Source: Flagellimonas sp947499585
Lineage (GTDB): Bacteria; Bacteroidota; Bacteroidia; Flavobacteriales; Flavobacteriaceae
NCBI RefSeq assembly: GCF_044596045.1
Contig: NZ_CP138995.1
Location: 1,426,001-1,490,000, forward strand
Length of the DNA stretch: 64,000 nt
Reading direction: 5' to 3'
Under the pieces are notes generated by a model. The model searched no databases. It was not told the DNA's origin and saw only the letters and a list, made by a program, of their open reading frames with translations. Shown piece by piece: positions 8,396-17,652 of this stretch. Numbering within the stretch: the first letter of the stretch is position 1; every line of letters begins with the position of its first letter. Made by a program: the position numbers and the translations under genes.

Positions 8396-11300
8396 CTATA
8401 AACTCAATCTTAATCTTGCAAAAAGAAAACGGCCACTATATCCAAATTGAGACGTTCTTCTTGAATACACAAATTGGTCTCCTGAGGTACCTCCCTCTCT
8501 ATTTTCATCTGGGTAAACATCAAAAAGGTTATTGGCCCCAATGGTTAATGAAAGGTTATCAGTGAATGTTTTTGTCACTGTAAGATCGGTAATCAGTTTT
8601 CCAGCATAAATGGCATCATCACTAACGGTGGTGCCTTCTACGCGGGCATCTCCATTAAAATCGTCAGGATCGGTAACCTCTCCGAAGTATACATTTCTTA
8701 ATAGAAAATCCCAGGTATTTAAAGAAACCAGATTGGTCAGATTCAATTTTGTTCTTGGTTGGGCCAGGGTTAAAAATGCTTCTTCTTGACCATCAAAGAA
8801 AGACCCAGTTAGTCCGGCATTTTCTATGAGTTCTGGAACAAAAATGTTTTCAACTTCTGTTTTGTTGAAAGTGGCCGCTAAATCATTTTTTAATATGGCA
8901 TCTCCCAAGTTTGTTTTATGGGAAAGAACAATATCCAAACCTGAAGATTTAGTGTCAATGGCATTTACAAAGAATCGAGCACTAGTAGCTCCAGCAGACG
9001 CAAAAATTGATGTAAGTTCAGGATCACCGCCGTTTCCGAAGCTTCCGCTATACACAATACGGTCGTCAATATAAATTAGGTATCCATCAACCGTGATTGA
9101 AAAGTCGCCAAAATTACCTGTTAACCCTGCGCTAAAACTATTGGAAGTTTCCTCTCTTAACTTATCAATACCGATAAGTGTAGCTGCCCTACTGTCATTG
9201 GTGAAAGTTCCTTGTTCAAAAGGCACATTATCCACAAATACCGTACTTGTTCTACTAAAAAACTGTTGGTGCAATGATGGTGCCCTAAAACCAGAACTGC
9301 TTGCTGCTCTTAACGCAAGATTTTCTGTGAGCTTTAATCTTGTGGCCAGTTTGTAGTTGAAGGTGCTCCCAAAGTCCGAATAATTTTCATACCTACCCGC
9401 TAAACTTAGCAACCAGTTTTCGGTAAAGTCTGCTTCAAAATCAGCATAAAGGGAGATATTGTTCCTGAATTTTTCTGTTGCATTACCAGGGTCGTACCCA
9501 CGGAAAACTTGAGACCCTCCACCCAATGGTGCGCCGGTAAAATTGTTTCTTACCAGTTGATCGTCTGGAGTTACGCTATTTACAGGATTTCCATTGATAT
9601 CAAAGCTGGTGTATGATGACTCTTCTCCAGCTATAATTTCATACTTTTCAACCTTGTATTCAGCTCCAAAAGCAACGTTGAATCCTTCAAAAATATCTTC
9701 ATGGAACCTGCTAAAATCCAAATTAGTTGTATTCTGTGAAAAGCTTAGTCCACCAGCATCAAAAATACGTGGAGTAGCAACACCTAAGGTTCCATTACTA
9801 GAGTTTCCTACCGTAATATCAAATGTATTTCTACCATAGGTATTTGAAAAATCCACATCCCACTCATTTACTTTTCCTTTAATTCCGATGGCAAGGGATT
9901 GATCTAGAATATCCGTCCCAATACTGGGTAAAAAGCCATTCGGGAATGCAGGAGTATTGGCACGACCATCACCTTGTGCAGGTCTTCTATAGAATCCTGA
10001 AGCTAATCCTTGACGATAGCTTATTCCCCCGAAGCCATATACCTCTGTTGTTTCTGAAACCGGGATTGAAAGGTTTGCAAAGAATTTCCCTTCTCTTAGT
10101 CTTGACGTACCTACTTTAAACCTAAAATCTTTTCGTGTTAGTCCGCGGGCAGAAAGTTCATCCTCATCGGCATCAAAACCTAACAAACCACGAAATGTGG
10201 TAACATCGGTTTCATCATTTAGATTTAGACCTGCAATTTGATCCTTAACACCTTGATCAAGATAACCAATGCCTTGCGCAGCATTGGCATAGTCCTGCAA
10301 GGTCATATCGGCTACCGTTCCTCCACCAGCGGCAAAAACACGCTCTGCTCCATGAAACCCTTGAAAAATGTCACCTGCGTAATCCTTGTTTCTTAGTGCA
10401 GGTTCTCTAGTGGAAAGGGAACCGGTAAAATTAATATACCCACGATCTCCGATCGGAAGTCCAAAATTGGCATCTAGTTGAAATTTTTCACCATCACTTC
10501 CTCCTTCAAATTGATTGCTATTTTCACTAAAATTTGCTCCAGAGGTCAATGAAAGATCAAGCTTACCGGTTGATTTTTTAAGCACAATGTTGATGACTCC
10601 GGCAATGGCATCTGAACCATATTGGGCCGCTGCTCCATCTCTAAGCACTTCTATACGTTGAATGGCTGCTACGGGGATAGCGTTCATATCTGTTCCTACA
10701 CTTCCTGCACCAACAGTTCCATTTACATTTATGAGAGCTGAGTTATGTCTTCTTTTTCCGTTGATCAACACCAATACTTGATCTGGACCTAAGCCACGAA
10801 GTGAAGCGGGGTCAACATGATCTGTACCATCTGATACTGTTTGCGATTGTGAGGTAAAAGAAGGCGCAACATAGTTCAATATTTCATTTACACTAACCTG
10901 TGGTCCTTGATTGGCAATAGTGGCCATATCAATTACATCCACTGGAACGGTAGTTTCGGTTGCTGTTCTGTTAGGGTTTCTGGACCCTACTACAACCACA
11001 TCATCCAATCGGGCAGCGTCTTCCAGAAGGACTATCGCGACTGTAGACTGTCCATTCAGTGAGACTTCAGTTGTCTTGAAACCAAGATAGGAGATGACCA
11101 GGATGGCATTTTCGTCATCAATTTCTAGAGTGAAATTACCATCAAAGTCTGCTTGTGAACCATTTGTGGTGCCTTTCACCAAGACATTTGCCCCGGGCAA
11201 TGGGTTGCCATCACTGTCCTTAACCGAGCCTCTTACTTGCTGTTGTTCATTGACAGGGTAGATGGAACTTTTATCCAACGACTGTTTTTTAAGTACAATC

Positions 11301-11644
11301 TGATTTCCATTTATGGAATAATCCAGTTTTTCTTGTTTCGAGAGCCTATCCAAAACTGCGAATATCTTTTCGTCTGATGCGGTCAATGAGGTTTTTTTGG
11401 TATCGTTGATTTCGTTCATATTATAGAAGAAATTGTAACCAGATTGTTTTTTTATCTCATTTAAAATATCCTTTAATGGAACATTTTCAAATTCAAAATG
11501 GACTTTCCTCTGCGAGTAAATATCACTGGCAGTAAGCTGACAAATAATGAATAAAGTGAGAAAAAAACTTAACTTCATTTTTAAGGTCAATTTTGTACAG
11601 GCCACCAAGAAAAAGGGTGACTTGAAAACCATGTTTTTTTTCAT
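8396..11644 (-). CDS. TonB-dependent receptor with N-terminal STN signalling domain
   Basis: A 1082-residue outer-membrane receptor. In order: signal sequence within the first ~45 residues, an STN (secretin/TonB N-terminal) domain at about 48-118, a carboxypeptidase-regulatory-like beta-sandwich (VRGSVKDSDGNPLPGANV..., about 137-213), a TonB box/plug region (DDVVVVGSRN onward), a plug with the GPDQVLVLINGKRRH and EVLRDGAAAQYGSDAIAGVINI signatures, then a beta-barrel to the C-terminus. It imports a ligand through the outer membrane using TonB energy. The STN domain is what FecR-type anti-sigma factors read, and the fecR-like gene lies directly upstream. No SusD partner is adjacent. The ligand is unknown. 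The long start is kept because such receptors commonly carry an extended N-terminus; an internal Met23 could also start. Confidence 0.92.
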   Translation of the reverse strand: MKKNMVFKSPFFLVACTKLTLKMKLSFFLTLFIICQLTASDIYSQRKVHFEFENVPLKDILNEIKKQSGYNFFYNMNEINDTKKTSLTASDEKIFAVLDRLSKQEKLDYSINGNQIVLKKQSLDKSSIYPVNEQQQVRGSVKDSDGNPLPGANVLVKGTTNGSQADFDGNFTLEIDDENAILVISYLGFKTTEVSLNGQSTVAIVLLEDAARLDDVVVVGSRNPNRTATETTVPVDVIDMATIANQGPQVSVNEILNYVAPSFTSQSQTVSDGTDHVDPASLRGLGPDQVLVLINGKRRHNSALINVNGTVGAGSVGTDMNAIPVAAIQRIEVLRDGAAAQYGSDAIAGVINIVLKKSTGKLDLSLTSGANFSENSNQFEGGSDGEKFQLDANFGLPIGDRGYINFTGSLSTREPALRNKDYAGDIFQGFHGAERVFAAGGGTVADMTLQDYANAAQGIGYLDQGVKDQIAGLNLNDETDVTTFRGLLGFDADEDELSARGLTRKDFRFKVGTSRLREGKFFANLSIPVSETTEVYGFGGISYRQGLASGFYRRPAQGDGRANTPAFPNGFLPSIGTDILDQSLAIGIKGKVNEWDVDFSNTYGRNTFDITVGNSSNGTLGVATPRIFDAGGLSFSQNTTNLDFSRFHEDIFEGFNVAFGAEYKVEKYEIIAGEESSYTSFDINGNPVNSVTPDDQLVRNNFTGAPLGGGSQVFRGYDPGNATEKFRNNISLYADFEADFTENWLLSLAGRYENYSDFGSTFNYKLATRLKLTENLALRAASSSGFRAPSLHQQFFSRTSTVFVDNVPFEQGTFTNDSRAATLIGIDKLREETSNSFSAGLTGNFGDFSITVDGYLIYIDDRIVYSGSFGNGGDPELTSIFASAGATSARFFVNAIDTKSSGLDIVLSHKTNLGDAILKNDLAATFNKTEVENIFVPELIENAGLTGSFFDGQEEAFLTLAQPRTKLNLTNLVSLNTWDFLLRNVYFGEVTDPDDFNGDARVEGTTVSDDAIYAGKLITDLTVTKTFTDNLSLTIGANNLFDVYPDENREGGTSGDQFVYSRRTSQFGYSGRFLFARLRLSL

Positions 11645-11723
11645 AATTTTGAGTGTTTGATTGTTAGTGATAATTCTTGTTAGCGATCTAATATGGGGGG
11701 AGGTGCTGCAACACCTTCCCTTT

Positions 11724-12872
11724 CTATTTTAAAATGGTGATTACATTGTTCTCTATTTTATAGGTAAATGGTGTACTGGAAGCTATTGTATTTAAAATAG
11801 TCTCTATGCGTTCGTTCTCAAATTCTCCTGTAAACATCTCGTTATTTAAGCTTTCAACCTTGTTGACAATTGAAACATTGTGAGCTCTTTCCAATTTGCG
11901 CAGGATTTGTTCAAAAGATAAATTGTCTATGATCAATCTGTTTTCCATCCAACTGGTATAAGTACGTACATCAACCTTTTGTTTGGTCAAAGTGCCGTTC
12001 TGTTTTATAAATGCAGCTTGATAGCTGGGGCTAAGATGAATTTTTGTATCAGGGTTAGAGTTCTCATAAACATTTACAGAACCCTCTACCAAGGTAGTAG
12101 AGATTTCACCATCAGATTTATAAGCGGATACGTTGAATTGTGTTCCCAGAACTTTGATGTCCACGTTTTCTGCATTAACAATAAAAGGCCTTTTTTCATC
12201 TTTGGTAACATCAAAATAGGCTTCGCCTTCTAAATAAACCATGCGATTTTGGGCAGATGTATTTAAGTTTTTTGGAAACCGCAGTCTAGATCCTGAATTT
12301 AACCAAACCTTTGTACCGTCAGAAAGTGTTATCCTGAATTTTTGACCATAAGGGATATAAACTTCGTTGAAAACTATATTATCATCAGATGGATTTGCTA
12401 TTTGACTAAAATCCAACCCGGTTGATTCTTTTTCTGCTATAACATTGCCTTTCTTGTCAGTAAGTACTTTTCTGTTATCCGCCGCTATTACTTGTTTCGT
12501 TCCATCTGCAAGCGTAATTACTATTTGATTGGATAGACTGTTTACCAGCGTTGATTCAGAATTACCTTTATTATTAAACTGGGAGACATATATAAAACTA
12601 GCAGTAGCTAAGAGGCCTATAAAAAGAGCTGCATAACGAACCAAGTGAAGTTTTTTTCTTCTTATGACCCTACCTTTATCCACAGCAATCATGAATTCTT
12701 TAAAAGCATCTTTTCCATCAAAGTGATGGTGTAAATTATTTTCCGACCTATTTTTTATCTCTTTTTTAAAAGTATTTAGGTTTTCCTTGTTGGCCAGCAC
12801 CCACTTTTTTAATCGCTTTCTTTCGTTAGCGGAAATAGTTCGGTTTAAAAATTTCTCAATTAAATCTTGCAT
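11724..12872 (-). CDS. FecR-family anti-sigma factor
   Basis: A membrane-spanning regulator of 382 residues from the ATG at 12870-12872; a longer frame would begin at a TTG at 12911 and is less likely. The N-terminal ~75 residues are cytoplasmic and would bind the sigma factor. One membrane helix lies at about 78-97 (VRYAALFIGLLATASFIYV). It is followed by the periplasmic FecR domain (SDGTKVWLNSGSRLRFP and LEGEAYFDVTKDEKRPF signatures) and a C-terminal DUF4974/STN-like domain (LSFEQILRKLERAHNVSI). It lies between the receptor and a divergently read ECF sigma factor, completing a cell-surface signalling set. It should hold or activate the sigma factor depending on receptor occupancy. Confidence 0.92.
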   Translation of the reverse strand: MQDLIEKFLNRTISANERKRLKKWVLANKENLNTFKKEIKNRSENNLHHHFDGKDAFKEFMIAVDKGRVIRRKKLHLVRYAALFIGLLATASFIYVSQFNNKGNSESTLVNSLSNQIVITLADGTKQVIAADNRKVLTDKKGNVIAEKESTGLDFSQIANPSDDNIVFNEVYIPYGQKFRITLSDGTKVWLNSGSRLRFPKNLNTSAQNRMVYLEGEAYFDVTKDEKRPFIVNAENVDIKVLGTQFNVSAYKSDGEISTTLVEGSVNVYENSNPDTKIHLSPSYQAAFIKQNGTLTKQKVDVRTYTSWMENRLIIDNLSFEQILRKLERAHNVSIVNKVESLNNEMFTGEFENERIETILNTIASSTPFTYKIENNVITILK

Positions 12873-12960
12873 TTTTGATAGTCTTACATCTCTATGATAC
12901 GAATTTGACAAAAAACCCCTACTTTTTTTATAAATTTTATACTTTAGCCTATATTTTTTT

Positions 12961-13509
12961 ATGATGAACGAAAAAATACTTGTAGAAAATTTAAAGAAAG
13001 GTGACGTATCTGCCTATGAGTATTTGTTCAATGAATACTATGATTGGCTGTGTAATTATATCTTTAAACTAAGCGGTAATAGAAGCCTTTCCAAGGATAT
13101 TGTTCAAGAGACAATGATTAAGATTTGGGAAAAGAAACATCAGATAACCATCCGAGAATCGCTTAAGGCATATCTCTTTAAATCATGTCATAATCAATTT
13201 TTACTTCAACTAAGAAAAGACAAAAAGAAACCAGATCTTTTAGATAGAATTCGATGGGAGACGATTTACGACAGCTATTTTGAACTTAAGGAAGATGATG
13301 ATCTTATAAGAGCTAGCTATAACAAACTGGAAGAACTCATTGATAAGTTGCCGCCAAAATGCAAGGAGATTTTTATCATGAACAAGTTGGAGCGCAGAAA
13401 GTATAGGGAAATCGCAGAGGATATGGGTATTTCCATCAAAACTGTGGAGAATCAAATGTCCAAGGCCTTACGGATAATTAGAGAGAATGCTTCGGTGCTT
13501 TTATTTTAA
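12961..13509 (+). CDS. ECF (FecI-type) RNA polymerase sigma factor
   Basis: A 182-residue extracytoplasmic-function sigma factor. Region 2 spans about residues 15-85 (YEYLFNEYYDWLCNYIFKL, DIVQETMIKIWE) and region 4 about 118-175 (LPPKCKEIFIMNKLERRKYREIAEDMGISIKTVENQMSKAL). It is divergent from fecR, with 88 nt between start codons, so both genes probably share the intergenic promoter area. In most Bacteroidota loci the sigma gene precedes fecR in the same direction. Its probable targets are the fecR/receptor genes. Met1 and Met2 are adjacent and either could start. Confidence 0.93.
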   Translation: MMNEKILVENLKKGDVSAYEYLFNEYYDWLCNYIFKLSGNRSLSKDIVQETMIKIWEKKHQITIRESLKAYLFKSCHNQFLLQLRKDKKKPDLLDRIRWETIYDSYFELKEDDDLIRASYNKLEELIDKLPPKCKEIFIMNKLERRKYREIAEDMGISIKTVENQMSKALRIIRENASVLLF

Positions 13510-13561
13510 TAGAATCTAAAACTAATTCTATTTTTTGAGCGTCAATTTCTGGATTTATTGT

Positions 13562-14458
13562 TTAAACCGCTACAGGTGTTACTATGCCATCTTTGGAGCG
13601 ACCTAGTTTAATATTCACCAATATTTCATGTAAAGTTTCGGTAGCAAGCCCATGAAGCACTAAGCGATATGCGGCGGTATATGTGGAAGTTGGTACCATG
13701 GGGTGTTTGTTGTTAACTAGCCCTAAATGCCCTGGTGTTCCCAATATTTGAGTTGTATAAATTGCAACGGTTTCGTCTAATTGTAAAGAATTGGAAGCCC
13801 TTACAAAATCATTTGCGGTGAGAAAAAGTTGGTAAAAGGGGGTAAACAATTCTATGGCAGATCTTAAATCAAGGACGTTTGTCCATTTCTTTGGAAATTC
13901 AATATGCTTAAATTGATTTTCAGAAACCATACTTAGATTTAATGTATCCTGCTTTTGTAGTACCAATCCTTTTTCTTTCAATTCACTATTCAGCTTAATT
14001 ACAAAATTGTACAGGTTTAAATCATGATTTAAGAAAAGATCATCTTTAACGTCATTAAAATCATAAGGCTTTAAAGGACTTGTGGTAACTTGAATCCCAT
14101 CTACATTTTTAGCGACAAATTCCAATATTTCACTTCCTGCATGAAAATGACGAAAAATCAATAGATTGGCATCTGGGCTAACAAACCGCTTTAATCCCCA
14201 CGCCAATATTCTATGGAGGGCCTTGGAAGAATTAAAGAATTTTGGAAAGAAAAACTTAAAAATATGAATAAAGAACATTGAAATTTTTGACCAAAACTTG
14301 ATAAAAGGAAGCAGATACCTAGTGGATTTACTGTTGTTATCGCGCATTAAGGCCTGCTTGGTCAAAATATTAATCGGGATACTACTGTCCAGATACATTG
14401 CCAACCAAGGGTTGGGGTCTCTGGTATCATGATTTTTTATGTCAAATTGATTATCCAT
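13562..14458 (-). CDS. Uncharacterised protein partner of the ketosynthase-diiron fusion
   Basis: A 298-residue protein with no signal peptide. A hydrophobic, aromatic-rich stretch around residues 50-78 (ISMFFIHIFKFFFPKFF) suggests membrane association. A conspicuous RHFHAGSEIL segment (His104, His106, Glu110) could bind a metal, but this is not demonstrated. It starts 9 nt after the ketosynthase fusion stop, so the two are almost certainly co-transcribed. It may belong to a domain of unknown function (I recall DUF6999 only vaguely, so I do not rely on it). By context it should act on the lipid-like product of the fusion enzyme, or help deliver its acyl substrate. Confidence 0.72.
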   Translation of the reverse strand: MDNQFDIKNHDTRDPNPWLAMYLDSSIPINILTKQALMRDNNSKSTRYLLPFIKFWSKISMFFIHIFKFFFPKFFNSSKALHRILAWGLKRFVSPDANLLIFRHFHAGSEILEFVAKNVDGIQVTTSPLKPYDFNDVKDDLFLNHDLNLYNFVIKLNSELKEKGLVLQKQDTLNLSMVSENQFKHIEFPKKWTNVLDLRSAIELFTPFYQLFLTANDFVRASNSLQLDETVAIYTTQILGTPGHLGLVNNKHPMVPTSTYTAAYRLVLHGLATETLHEILVNIKLGRSKDGIVTPVAV

Positions 14459-14467
14459 AGCTGTAAA

Positions 14468-16315
14468 TTAATAATTACCCAGTTCTTTTAACTGCAAATG
14501 ATACAATAGTGCTGTAGTTTTTGCTGTTTTGGCAATTTGCCTTGCCAGCTCCATATTCATTAAGGGGTGGTTCAAGGCTTCTTCCAAATGATGAAAATGA
14601 TTTTCATCTGCCACACCATGATAGGTTAAAAATGAAACCTGATTGTCTTCAAGTTTGAGTTGATCCTGAATTAGGTTTCCCCAATATCCTGCAAGCCGCT
14701 TTCCAATGCCCTCAATAATGAACATTGCGCCTAATAGATCAATTGGATTTGGACTACTTGCTCTCTGAAACATAAAGGAGGACAAAGCCGCACTTCCAAT
14801 GTTTTTCTCTCCAAGTTGAATTTTTTCCAAAGACTCACCAAGAGCTACATAGTTTTTTTCCAAGAGCTGATAGTCTTTGTGTTCTGTGGCGGTATGTTTT
14901 ATAAAAGCAGATCTAAGTTCAAATAAAGAAATATCGATATTGGAAGCTGCTCTAGAAATCCATTGAGAACCATCAATGACCTGTTGTCTTAGATCAAACA
15001 AAAGCAATTTGTAGTTTTCAATACTAAGAGTTCCCTGATGAATCTGCTTAACAATGGGAATTTCCAATAGTTTGTTTTCAAAATCAATCCAAATTTGGGT
15101 CAACTGTCTAACCAGCCATTCTGATGTTGGATTCCTGTCTATATTAAGACCTGGAGCCTCTACTTTTCTAATTGAATATTTGGGAGCTATTTTTTTTGCA
15201 TTCCCAACCACTTTGAGTTTCATGAAAGAAGTTATAAACCTGCCGCTTTCCGGAACCATACATATAATGGTATCGCCTTCCTTCAAATTACCGGAGTACA
15301 TCAATTCTTCAAGCATTATAAACATTGATGCTGAACCAGTATTGCCTTTACTGGTTAAGTTGCTAAACCATTTTTCTTCAGGAATATTGGCCCCGCCTTT
15401 TTTTAAAAGGTCTATTATGGGTTGTTTAAAATAAAGGGATGAGTAATGGCAACAAAACCAATCAATTTCCTCAGTGATTATTTTATCCTGATCAATTAAA
15501 TTGAAGTAGTGGGACACCCCCACTTCAATAACCTTGTTTAAAAGCCTGGTATTTTGTTTCAAATTAATTGCACCATCTTTTGAAGCAGTTTCATAATCAG
15601 GATAATCTAGCCACCCTTTTACAAAATTATCCTTGCCCATGGCGCCAACATACATACAAAGCGGATTCTCATTTGCGTAAGATTTTATATCTATCCACTC
15701 TATCTTTAGGGAAAGCCCTTTGGTGTTTTGTTTATTTTCCAGAACCATTGCACCGGCACCATCAGATAACATCCATCTTAAAAAATCGGTATCGAAAGGG
15801 ATAGATTTTTGTTCTTGCCCTTCAAACCTTGATGCTTTAAAAAGCCTGCTGGCAAACTCACTTCCAACGCAAAGTGCATTTTCTTTTTCATTTGCTTTAA
15901 TTTGAGAATAGGCACTTTTAATGGCCATCATTCCGCTTGCGCAAACACTCTGAAAACTGGCTAACTCGCAATGAGTAGTACCTAGTTCTGCATGCACCAA
16001 ACTAGCAAAACCTGGTACAGGGAGGTCGCCTTGGGTAGTGCCTGCGGAAATCATTTGTACATCTTGATTAAGTACGCTACTTTTTTTAAGAGCAGCTTTA
16101 CATGCCATTCCAGCTAATTGGGCATTGGAGTGGGTGCTTTTCTGATTTTCATCCAAGGCATAGTACCTATTCTCAATTCCATTCTGACTTAGGATTCTTG
16201 ATTTGACTCTGCTTTCCTTACCATGTATTTTCCCCAGATAATCTTCCATTTCTTCATTAGAAATTGGATTGTTTGGCAGATAAACTCCTAGGGCATTGAT
16301 ATAAACTTCCTCCAT
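14468..16315 (-). CDS. Fusion: ketoacyl-ACP synthase III domain plus haem-oxygenase-like diiron oxidase domain
   Basis: A 615-residue two-domain protein. Residues ~1-375 are a thiolase-fold KAS III with a full triad: Cys125 (SVCASG), His290 (FCCHYSS) and Asn325 (GNTGSAS). Such enzymes condense an acyl primer with malonyl-ACP or join two acyl chains. Residues ~400-615 are all-helical and look like the TenA/haem-oxygenase-like diiron oxidase (HDO) superfamily. The pattern His566-x3-Asp570-x2-His573 matches the last metal-ligand cluster I recall for HDO enzymes such as CADD, with His474, Glu478/His479 and Glu535 as further candidates. Both activities on one chain suggest making and then oxidising or decarboxylating an acyl product. 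Product unknown. It is the first gene of a two-gene operon. Confidence 0.82.
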   Translation of the reverse strand: MEEVYINALGVYLPNNPISNEEMEDYLGKIHGKESRVKSRILSQNGIENRYYALDENQKSTHSNAQLAGMACKAALKKSSVLNQDVQMISAGTTQGDLPVPGFASLVHAELGTTHCELASFQSVCASGMMAIKSAYSQIKANEKENALCVGSEFASRLFKASRFEGQEQKSIPFDTDFLRWMLSDGAGAMVLENKQNTKGLSLKIEWIDIKSYANENPLCMYVGAMGKDNFVKGWLDYPDYETASKDGAINLKQNTRLLNKVIEVGVSHYFNLIDQDKIITEEIDWFCCHYSSLYFKQPIIDLLKKGGANIPEEKWFSNLTSKGNTGSASMFIMLEELMYSGNLKEGDTIICMVPESGRFITSFMKLKVVGNAKKIAPKYSIRKVEAPGLNIDRNPTSEWLVRQLTQIWIDFENKLLEIPIVKQIHQGTLSIENYKLLLFDLRQQVIDGSQWISRAASNIDISLFELRSAFIKHTATEHKDYQLLEKNYVALGESLEKIQLGEKNIGSAALSSFMFQRASSPNPIDLLGAMFIIEGIGKRLAGYWGNLIQDQLKLEDNQVSFLTYHGVADENHFHHLEEALNHPLMNMELARQIAKTAKTTALLYHLQLKELGNY

Positions 16316-16457
16316 AAATTTGATGATGAATCTTATGACAAGATAGGACTATTGCATAAAACAAAAAGGGTTTGTTCGGTAGTCTTCTCTATTCTGCTGC
16401 TACCTTCTGTAATTAATGACCTTTTTGTTTTTTAGCAAATACGAAGCAAAAATTAGA

Positions 16458-17546
16458 TCACTGCAATTCTAAAAAATCTACAGCGTTTTTATAATAAATC
16501 TTGTGGAGAATTTCTTTTGAAAGTTGTAATCCTTGTGTTTTTTGGCCACGTATAACCAAAGAGTCGGAACTGCTTAAATAGCGCCATAACTGATTGTAGC
16601 TTTCGTCAAGATTCATTTCCTCTTCCTTGAGTTCGTCTGGGGACATTACATTTTCGGGAGTAGAATTGCCATAATCTGAACCGAATAGTATTTTATCTTG
16701 ATACTTTTCAAAAAACGCTCGTACCTTTTTAGAGTCCTGGTTGGCTAAATCCCCAAATCTGGCTGCGAGTTCCACATACATATTTGAAAACTTGTCAAGG
16801 CGTTCACTCACCATCTCAACACTGTGGGACATACTTCCTAAATGGGCACATAGAATTTTTAAATCGGGATTGTTTTCAATCCATTTATCCCTTGCACTGA
16901 TAATGGTTTCATATGAGGGTATTTCGGGAAACTTGTAGGCGTGGTATTGTGGATTGTTTTTATAATATCCGTAGTGCGGGTTGTTGGGGTCTAATGGTCT
17001 CCAGGCTTGTTCAGGTTCACCTATATGTGCCATTACTGGGATATTTTTTTGCTTCAGAAAATCCCAAATAGGTTGCAAGCGCGAATCATCTATTTGAATA
17101 AAATGCCCAGAGGTGTCTTTGGTTACCATTCCAAAGTTCTTCCAAACTTTGACCATTCTTGCACCAGAATCGATTTCTCTCTTTAATTGTTGGATTGCTT
17201 GTTCCGCAAAATCAGGAGAATCAATTCCGACACCGATTAATGAAGAGCAGAGAAAAAACAAATCGGAATGTTTTTGGGCATGAGCTAAATAGGAATCCCA
17301 ACTTCTATTGATTCCTGTTGAGTCTTTAATGGAAACATCCACTAAAACCGATTGCATACTCCATTTTTCATGTAATGCGGGAAGGTATTCCCTAGGAAAC
17401 TTATAGTGCGAATGCACATCAATTTTTCTGATAGACTGTTTGTTGGTTTCGGATACTGAGGTTTCCTTTGAATCACTATTTTCAGAATTTGTTTTGCAGG
17501 ACGAAAGGACAATTACCAAAGTCAAAAACCAGACACTAAATTTCAT
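16458..17546 (-). CDS. Amidohydrolase-family lipoprotein (metal-dependent TIM-barrel hydrolase)
   Basis: A 362-residue protein with a lipoprotein signal (lipobox VLSSC, Cys17), so it is anchored in the envelope. Metal-site motifs of the amidohydrolase-2 branch are visible: HxH at His45/His47 (DVHSHYKF), a later His in MAHIGEP, another in CAHLGSMSH, and the terminal Asp in FGSDYGN. Family members hydrolyse or decarboxylate cyclic or aromatic carboxylates. The exact substrate is unknown. It lies 107 nt downstream of lysS on the same strand, with no clear operon link, and upstream of the ketosynthase fusion, from which a 142-nt gap separates it. Confidence 0.85.
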   Translation of the reverse strand: MKFSVWFLTLVIVLSSCKTNSENSDSKETSVSETNKQSIRKIDVHSHYKFPREYLPALHEKWSMQSVLVDVSIKDSTGINRSWDSYLAHAQKHSDLFFLCSSLIGVGIDSPDFAEQAIQQLKREIDSGARMVKVWKNFGMVTKDTSGHFIQIDDSRLQPIWDFLKQKNIPVMAHIGEPEQAWRPLDPNNPHYGYYKNNPQYHAYKFPEIPSYETIISARDKWIENNPDLKILCAHLGSMSHSVEMVSERLDKFSNMYVELAARFGDLANQDSKKVRAFFEKYQDKILFGSDYGNSTPENVMSPDELKEEEMNLDESYNQLWRYLSSSDSLVIRGQKTQGLQLSKEILHKIYYKNAVDFLELQ

Positions 17547-17652
17547 AACAAGACAGTTTAACCATATTTCACATCAGTAACAAATACGGGTTATTTGCCT
17601 TTAAATTAATGAATTAAGTCGTTTAATTCCTCTTTTTGTAAAGAAAGCAGCA

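Noticed and set aside
12873..12911. N-terminal extension of FecR beginning at TTG (12911).
   Set aside because: The ATG at 12872 gives a standard FecR N-terminus; the extra 13 residues have no family similarity and use a rare start.
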